Source of the DNA: Frateuria_A yonginensis
GTDB lineage: Bacteria > Pseudomonadota > Gammaproteobacteria > Xanthomonadales > Rhodanobacteraceae
Direction of reading: 5' to 3'
DNA length: 64,000 nucleotides
Assembly (NCBI RefSeq): GCF_037137055.1
Contig: NZ_JBBBNY010000003.1
Location: 315,271-379,270, forward strand
Positions 60,227 to 64,000 of this stretch are shown here, one piece after another. Within the stretch, counting starts at the first letter, position 1, and each line of letters starts with the position of its first letter. Both the position numbers and the translations under genes were made by a program. The notes under the pieces were generated by a model. It worked only from the letters and a program-made list of their open reading frames with translations. It ran no database searches and was not told the DNA's origin.

Positions 60227-60700
60227 CAGGCCGCGGTCGCGGGGCCGCGGGGACTGCCAACGATGGTGCTCGACCTGCGGCGGGGAAACGATAAGGGGCT
60301 CCGTGGAGAAACGGGGGCGACACCGGTCTCCGCAAGACCTTCATGCAACCGAGAGGTTCCCCGGGCGGCGGCCTCCGGTAGGAACGCCCTTGCTCGCAGT
60401 GCGTCATGCCGGTGGCGGGAAAAGGGCATCGCGAGCGAGCGCGCTCGTGCCCGGGAGGAGGTGTGGCGCCGGCGTGACGAGCGCGTGAGGTGCTTCGCTG
60501 CAGCTTGACCGCGGGGCGTTCCCGCACAAGGCTACACAGGCGGCACCCGCCGCACCCCGCCATGACCGCCCCGCCCGCGCCGCCGCGGCGGCGCCGAGGA
60601 CGACCATGACGGCCCGCCATCGTCAGCCGCCACGCGCGGCCTCGTGCGGCGCCGCTCATGCCGATGCGAGACCCGCGCCTTGCCAGAGGAGGGACGTCTC
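60227..60700. other. Gene-free divergent region before the EF-G-like gene
   Basis: A 474-bp gap between divergent genes. It contains a REP-like pair (listed separately) and GC-rich sequence with no convincing reading frame. An AGAGGAGGGA ribosome site at about 60685 serves the GTG start of the GTPase. I could not place promoters for either gene. Confidence 0.45.
60379..60450. repeat. REP-like palindrome pair, divergent copy
   Basis: TAGGAACGCCCTTGCTCGCA at 60379 and GCATCGCGAGCGAGCGCGCT at 60426, inverted. The sequence has drifted from the other copies, and the pair lies in a promoter region rather than after a gene. Confidence 0.65.
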
Positions 60701-62740
60701 GTGTCGTACAACACGGAAAACATCCGCAACATCGCGCTCGCCGGCCATGCCGGCGCCGGCAAGACCACGCTGTTCGAGGCCTTGCTGCACGCCGGCGGCG
60801 TCATCCAGACGCCCGGGTCGGTGGAGCGCGGCACCACCCAGTCGGACACCGACGCGCAGGAAAAGGCGCGCGGCCATTCCATCGACAGCGCCATCGCGAG
60901 CATCGATCGCGACGGCTGCCATATCAATCTGATCGACACCGCCGGCTACGCGGACTTCCGCGGCGGCTCGCTGGCGGCCTTCGCCGCCGTGGAGACGGTC
61001 GCGGTGGTGGTCAACGCGGCGATCGGCATCGAGCACGGCACCCGCCGCATGATGGAACACGCCCGCCAGCGCGGCCTGGCGCGGGTGCTGGTGATCAACC
61101 GCATCGATACCGAAGGTACGCGCCTGCCCGCGCTGGTCGATGCCCTGCGCGAGGAATTCGGCCCCGAATGCCTGCCGGTGAACCTGCCGGCGCAGGGCGG
61201 CAAGGCGGTGCTCGATTGCTTCTTCCAGGCCGACGGCGAGACCGATTTTTCGTCGCTGGCCGCGGCACACCAGCAGATCATCGACCAGGTGGTGGAGATC
61301 AACGAGGCGACCATGGGGGCGTACCTCGACCGGGGCGAGGCCTCGCTCAGCCGCGAGCAGCTGCACGACGCCTTCGAGCAGTGCCTGCGCGAGGGCCACC
61401 TGGTGCCGATCTGCTTTGTCAGCGCGCGCAGCGGCGCAGGCGTGCCGGAACTGCTGGACCTCGCCGGGCGGCTGCTGCCCAACCCCGCCGAAGGCAACCC
61501 GCCGCCGTTCCTCAACGGCGAGGGCGAGCCGGTGACGGTCAACCCCGACCCGCGCCAGCACGTGATCGCGGACGTGTTCAAGATCGTCAACGACCCCTTC
61601 GTCGGCAAGCTCGGGGTGTTCCGCGTGTGGCAGGGCACGATCCGGCGCGACACCCAGCTGTTCGTCGACGACTCGCGCAAGCCGTTCAAGGTCGGCCACC
61701 TGTTCCGCCTGAACGGCAAGGCGCACGAGGAGATCGAGCAGGCGATCCCCGGCGACATCGCCGCGGTGGCGAAGGTGGAGGAGATCCATTTCGACGCCGT
61801 GCTGCACGACTCGCACGAGGAGGACCGCATCCACCTGGCCCCGATGGCGTTCCCGCAGCCGATGTTCGGCCTCGCCCTCACGCCGCGGCACAAGGGCCAG
61901 GAGCAGAAGCTCTCGCAGGCACTGGCGCGGCTGGCCGAGGAGGACCCCTGCCTGCGCACGGAGCACCACAAGGAACTCAACGAGACGGTCGTGCGCGGCC
62001 TGTCCGAGCTGCACCTGAAGGTGATGGTCGAGCGCATGCGCGAACGCTACGGCGTGGAGGTGGACACCCACCCGCCGCGCATCGCCTACCGCGAGACCAT
62101 CGCCGGCCGGGCCGACGGCCACCACCGCCACAAGAAACAGACCGGCGGCGCCGGGCAGTTCGGCGAGGTCTTCCTGCGCGTCGAGCCTCTGGAACGCGGC
62201 GGCGGTTTCGAGTTCGTCGACGAGGTCAAGGGCGGCGTGATTCCCAACCAGTTCCTCCCGGCGATCGAGAAGGGCGTGCGCCAGGCGATGGAGACCGGCG
62301 CGGTGGCCGGCTACCCGATGCAGGACGTGCGCGTGACCGTCTACGACGGCAAGTACCACCCGGTCGACTCCAAGGAGGTGGCCTTCATCAGCGCCGGCAA
62401 GAAGGCCTTCATGGACGCGGTCGGCAAGGCCCGCCCGATCGTGCTGGAGCCGATCGTGGACGTGGAGGTGGCCATCCCGGAGAGCAGCGTGGGCGACGTC
62501 ACCGGCAGCCTGGCCGGCAAGCGCGCGCGCATCATGGGCACCGACACCCAGCGCGGCGGCGAGATCCTGATCCGCGCCCAGGCGCCGCTGGCCGAGCTCA
62601 CCGACTATCCCACCGAACTGAAATCCATGACCGGCGGCCAGGGCCGCTACAGCCTCGACCTCAGCCACTACGAACCGGTCCCGCCGCCGGTGCAGAAGCA
62701 GCTGGCGGAGGCATGGAAGCCGCACGTGGAGGAGGACTGA
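60701..62740 (+). CDS. Elongation factor G-like GTPase (EF-G paralogue)
   Basis: A 679-residue translational GTPase. The G domain has ALAGHAGAGKTTL (P-loop), LIDTAGYADF (G3) and VINRID where most GTPases have NKxD. All later EF-G domains are present (QTGGAGQFGEVFLRVEPL in domain IV, GKRARIMGTDTQRGGEILI in domain V). It is one of the EF-G-like proteins carried alongside true EF-G in many bacteria; such paralogues often do one part of the EF-G job or are of unknown use. The start is GTG with AGGAGG upstream. Confidence 0.88.
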   Translation: MSYNTENIRNIALAGHAGAGKTTLFEALLHAGGVIQTPGSVERGTTQSDTDAQEKARGHSIDSAIASIDRDGCHINLIDTAGYADFRGGSLAAFAAVETVAVVVNAAIGIEHGTRRMMEHARQRGLARVLVINRIDTEGTRLPALVDALREEFGPECLPVNLPAQGGKAVLDCFFQADGETDFSSLAAAHQQIIDQVVEINEATMGAYLDRGEASLSREQLHDAFEQCLREGHLVPICFVSARSGAGVPELLDLAGRLLPNPAEGNPPPFLNGEGEPVTVNPDPRQHVIADVFKIVNDPFVGKLGVFRVWQGTIRRDTQLFVDDSRKPFKVGHLFRLNGKAHEEIEQAIPGDIAAVAKVEEIHFDAVLHDSHEEDRIHLAPMAFPQPMFGLALTPRHKGQEQKLSQALARLAEEDPCLRTEHHKELNETVVRGLSELHLKVMVERMRERYGVEVDTHPPRIAYRETIAGRADGHHRHKKQTGGAGQFGEVFLRVEPLERGGGFEFVDEVKGGVIPNQFLPAIEKGVRQAMETGAVAGYPMQDVRVTVYDGKYHPVDSKEVAFISAGKKAFMDAVGKARPIVLEPIVDVEVAIPESSVGDVTGSLAGKRARIMGTDTQRGGEILIRAQAPLAELTDYPTELKSMTGGQGRYSLDLSHYEPVPPPVQKQLAEAWKPHVEED

Positions 62741-62744
62741 GCGC

Positions 62745-63821
62745 GGACCGGCCGTGCCACGTTCCCACGGCTGGCCGAGGAACGCCACCACCGCCTGCAG
62801 CATCCGCTCGCGCCCGTGCCGGTCCAGATGCACCATGTGCGTCGCGCCGGCCAGATCCAGTCGCTGCACGCTGCGCGCGTGGACGGCGGCCACGTCCTGC
62901 GGGCGGCTCCAGAAGTCCAGTTGCGAGCGCACCACCAGCACGCGCCCGGTGATCGACGAGGCGTCGTACAGGCGCCGCCCGCTGGCCAGGTAGAAACTGT
63001 CCTCGAGCGCGTCCATGGCGCACGGAAGCTCGCCGGAGAGGTGGCGCCCGCCTGCGGATCGCTGGCCAGCGCCGCGCGGCCGTAGGCCGCCGCAACTGCC
63101 GGGTCGCGCCATGCATCCTTGTCGGCGACCGGGATGGAGCGCTCCCAGGCCGGGTAGAGCTGGTCCTGGCGGTGGCGCGCGCAACCGCTCAGGTCCGGCG
63201 CGAGGCGGGCGGGGTCGTACGGATTGGCCAGCGAACTGCCCGGGCCGATCATGGCGTGCGCGGACGCGCCTCCGTAGAGCGCGTTCAGCATGACCAGATG
63301 GGCCACCCGTTCCGGGTGCAGGGACGCGTAATAGCCCGCCCAGGTGCCCCGTCGCCCAGCCGAACAGGGCGACGTGCGCGTGATGCGTCCGTCGCATCGC
63401 CGCGCGCGCGACCGCATCGACGTCGCGCACCAACTCGCAGGCGCGCGAAAGCGGCGCACTCTGCTCCGGGGCGGGCCATCGCCGGTGGGCGGTCCGAGCC
63501 GCCGTAGCCGCGCGCATCCATCACGTAGACCGGCCGCCCGGTCCGCAATGCCAGGTCCTGCGCGAGCGAACCGCCGGGCACCGCCAGATCGAACGAAGCC
63601 ACCCCGGGCACCCGCGCGCCGTGGATCAGGATCAGCGGCTCGCCCTTCGCCTGTGGCGTACGCACCTCGCGCACGTGGATGCCGACGCCGTCCGCAGTCA
63701 CCACGCGGAAGTCGTGCCGCTGCACCGCATCCGCCCGCGCGGACAAGACCAGCAGGCACCCCGTCGCGCCTGCCAGCGACCACACACCGGTTCGCCACCT
63801 CGCGCCGTTCGCAGCCCGCAT
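62745..63821 (-). pseudogene. Alpha/beta hydrolase with at least three frameshifts
   Basis: The protein is split over three frames. From ATG 63821: a signal segment, then LILIHGARVPGVASFDLAVP and VYVMDARGYGGSDRPPAMAR. An extra C in a CCCC run near 63468 shifts it to LSRACELVRDVDAVARAAMR and HVALFGWATG. A change in the GGGG run near 63349 shifts it to TWAGYYASLHPERVAHLVML and onward. A third shift near 63050 leads to GELPCAMDALEDSFYLASGR and GATHMVHLDRHGRERMLQAV. The nucleophile elbow reads GWATG, with Ala where Ser is usual. No in-frame stop ends the last piece cleanly. All breaks are in or near G/C runs, so sequencing error is possible. Confidence 0.75.
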
Positions 63822-63901
63822 GCCGGCGCCTCTTCAAGCCCGCGAAGGCCGGATCATGCCAACGGGTCGCAGTGCCTGTCACCCGGCGATGGGCGACTAG
63901 G

Positions 63902-64000
63902 TGTGATCTCTCAGTAGGTTGTTCACCCGGGGCGATCCCGGAGATTCTGGAGGTGCGACCCAACCAGCACACCAGGAGCCCCGGATGAACCTGCATAAAC
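63902..64000 (+). mobile_element. Left end of a probable IS481-family insertion sequence
   Basis: The element seems to start at TGTGATCTCTCAGTAGGTTG (63902), with the TGT terminus usual for IS481. It has AGGAG at about 63973 and an ATG at 63985 opening MNLHK, the usual first residues of IS481 transposases in this group. Only 16 bases of the gene are inside the window. It lies 80 bp upstream of the decayed hydrolase gene and is oriented away from it. The right end cannot be seen. Confidence 0.55.

Overview
The window is about 64 kb of very GC-rich chromosome from a gammaproteobacterium of the order Lysobacterales (Xanthomonadales), most likely family Rhodanobacteraceae. Four traits point there: a fused aspartokinase/diaminopimelate decarboxylase, the MurD2-MurL pair (the Xanthomonas-type route to D-glutamate in peptidoglycan), a CopL-like protein ahead of a copper efflux operon, and REP-like palindromes scattered between genes. 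I saw no rRNA, tRNA, CRISPR array or prophage. The placement is inference from gene content.

Left part (1-19 kb): the 3' end of a LysR regulator; a minus-strand copper/silver efflux operon (CopL-like, cusC, cusB, cusA); a MocR-type regulator divergent from a small operon (secreted cupin, AhpD-like protein, HD protein); then a minus-strand electron-transfer operon of a decaheme MtrA/PioA-like cytochrome, an MtrB/PioB outer-membrane barrel and a diheme cytochrome c. VOC, YbhB-like, DinG-like helicase and MAPEG genes follow.

Middle (19-40 kb), mostly core functions: a lipoprotein with mrcB (PBP1b), an NAD-dependent epimerase with a membrane TPR protein, relA and hrpA on the minus strand; dps, an NdvB-like GH17-GT2 glucan synthase, and tamA-tamB on the plus strand.

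40-42.6 kb: an array of six small KGG-repeat stress proteins and one DUF2795 protein. It is read from two near-identical regulatory regions. Each holds a sigma54-type -24/-12 promoter and a matching upstream element 65 bp before the -24 box. I regard this as the most striking unexplained structure in the window.

Right part (42.7-64 kb): murL-murD2, a frameshifted DUF559 gene, lysC-lysA, class I fumarase, a small outer-membrane barrel facing a PhzF-like gene across a perfect 18-bp palindrome, an APC permease, an IorAB-like molybdenum hydroxylase whose small subunit lacks the first [2Fe-2S] ligands, a DUF6714 gene broken by one base, two paralogous TonB-like proteins, an EF-G-like GTPase, a multiply frameshifted alpha/beta hydrolase and the left end of a probable IS481-family element.

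Two families of dispersed repeats run through the window. One is the usual intergenic palindrome. The other has entered the reading frames of hrpA and murL without breaking them. All start sites and functions come from reading the sequence only; no database search was run.
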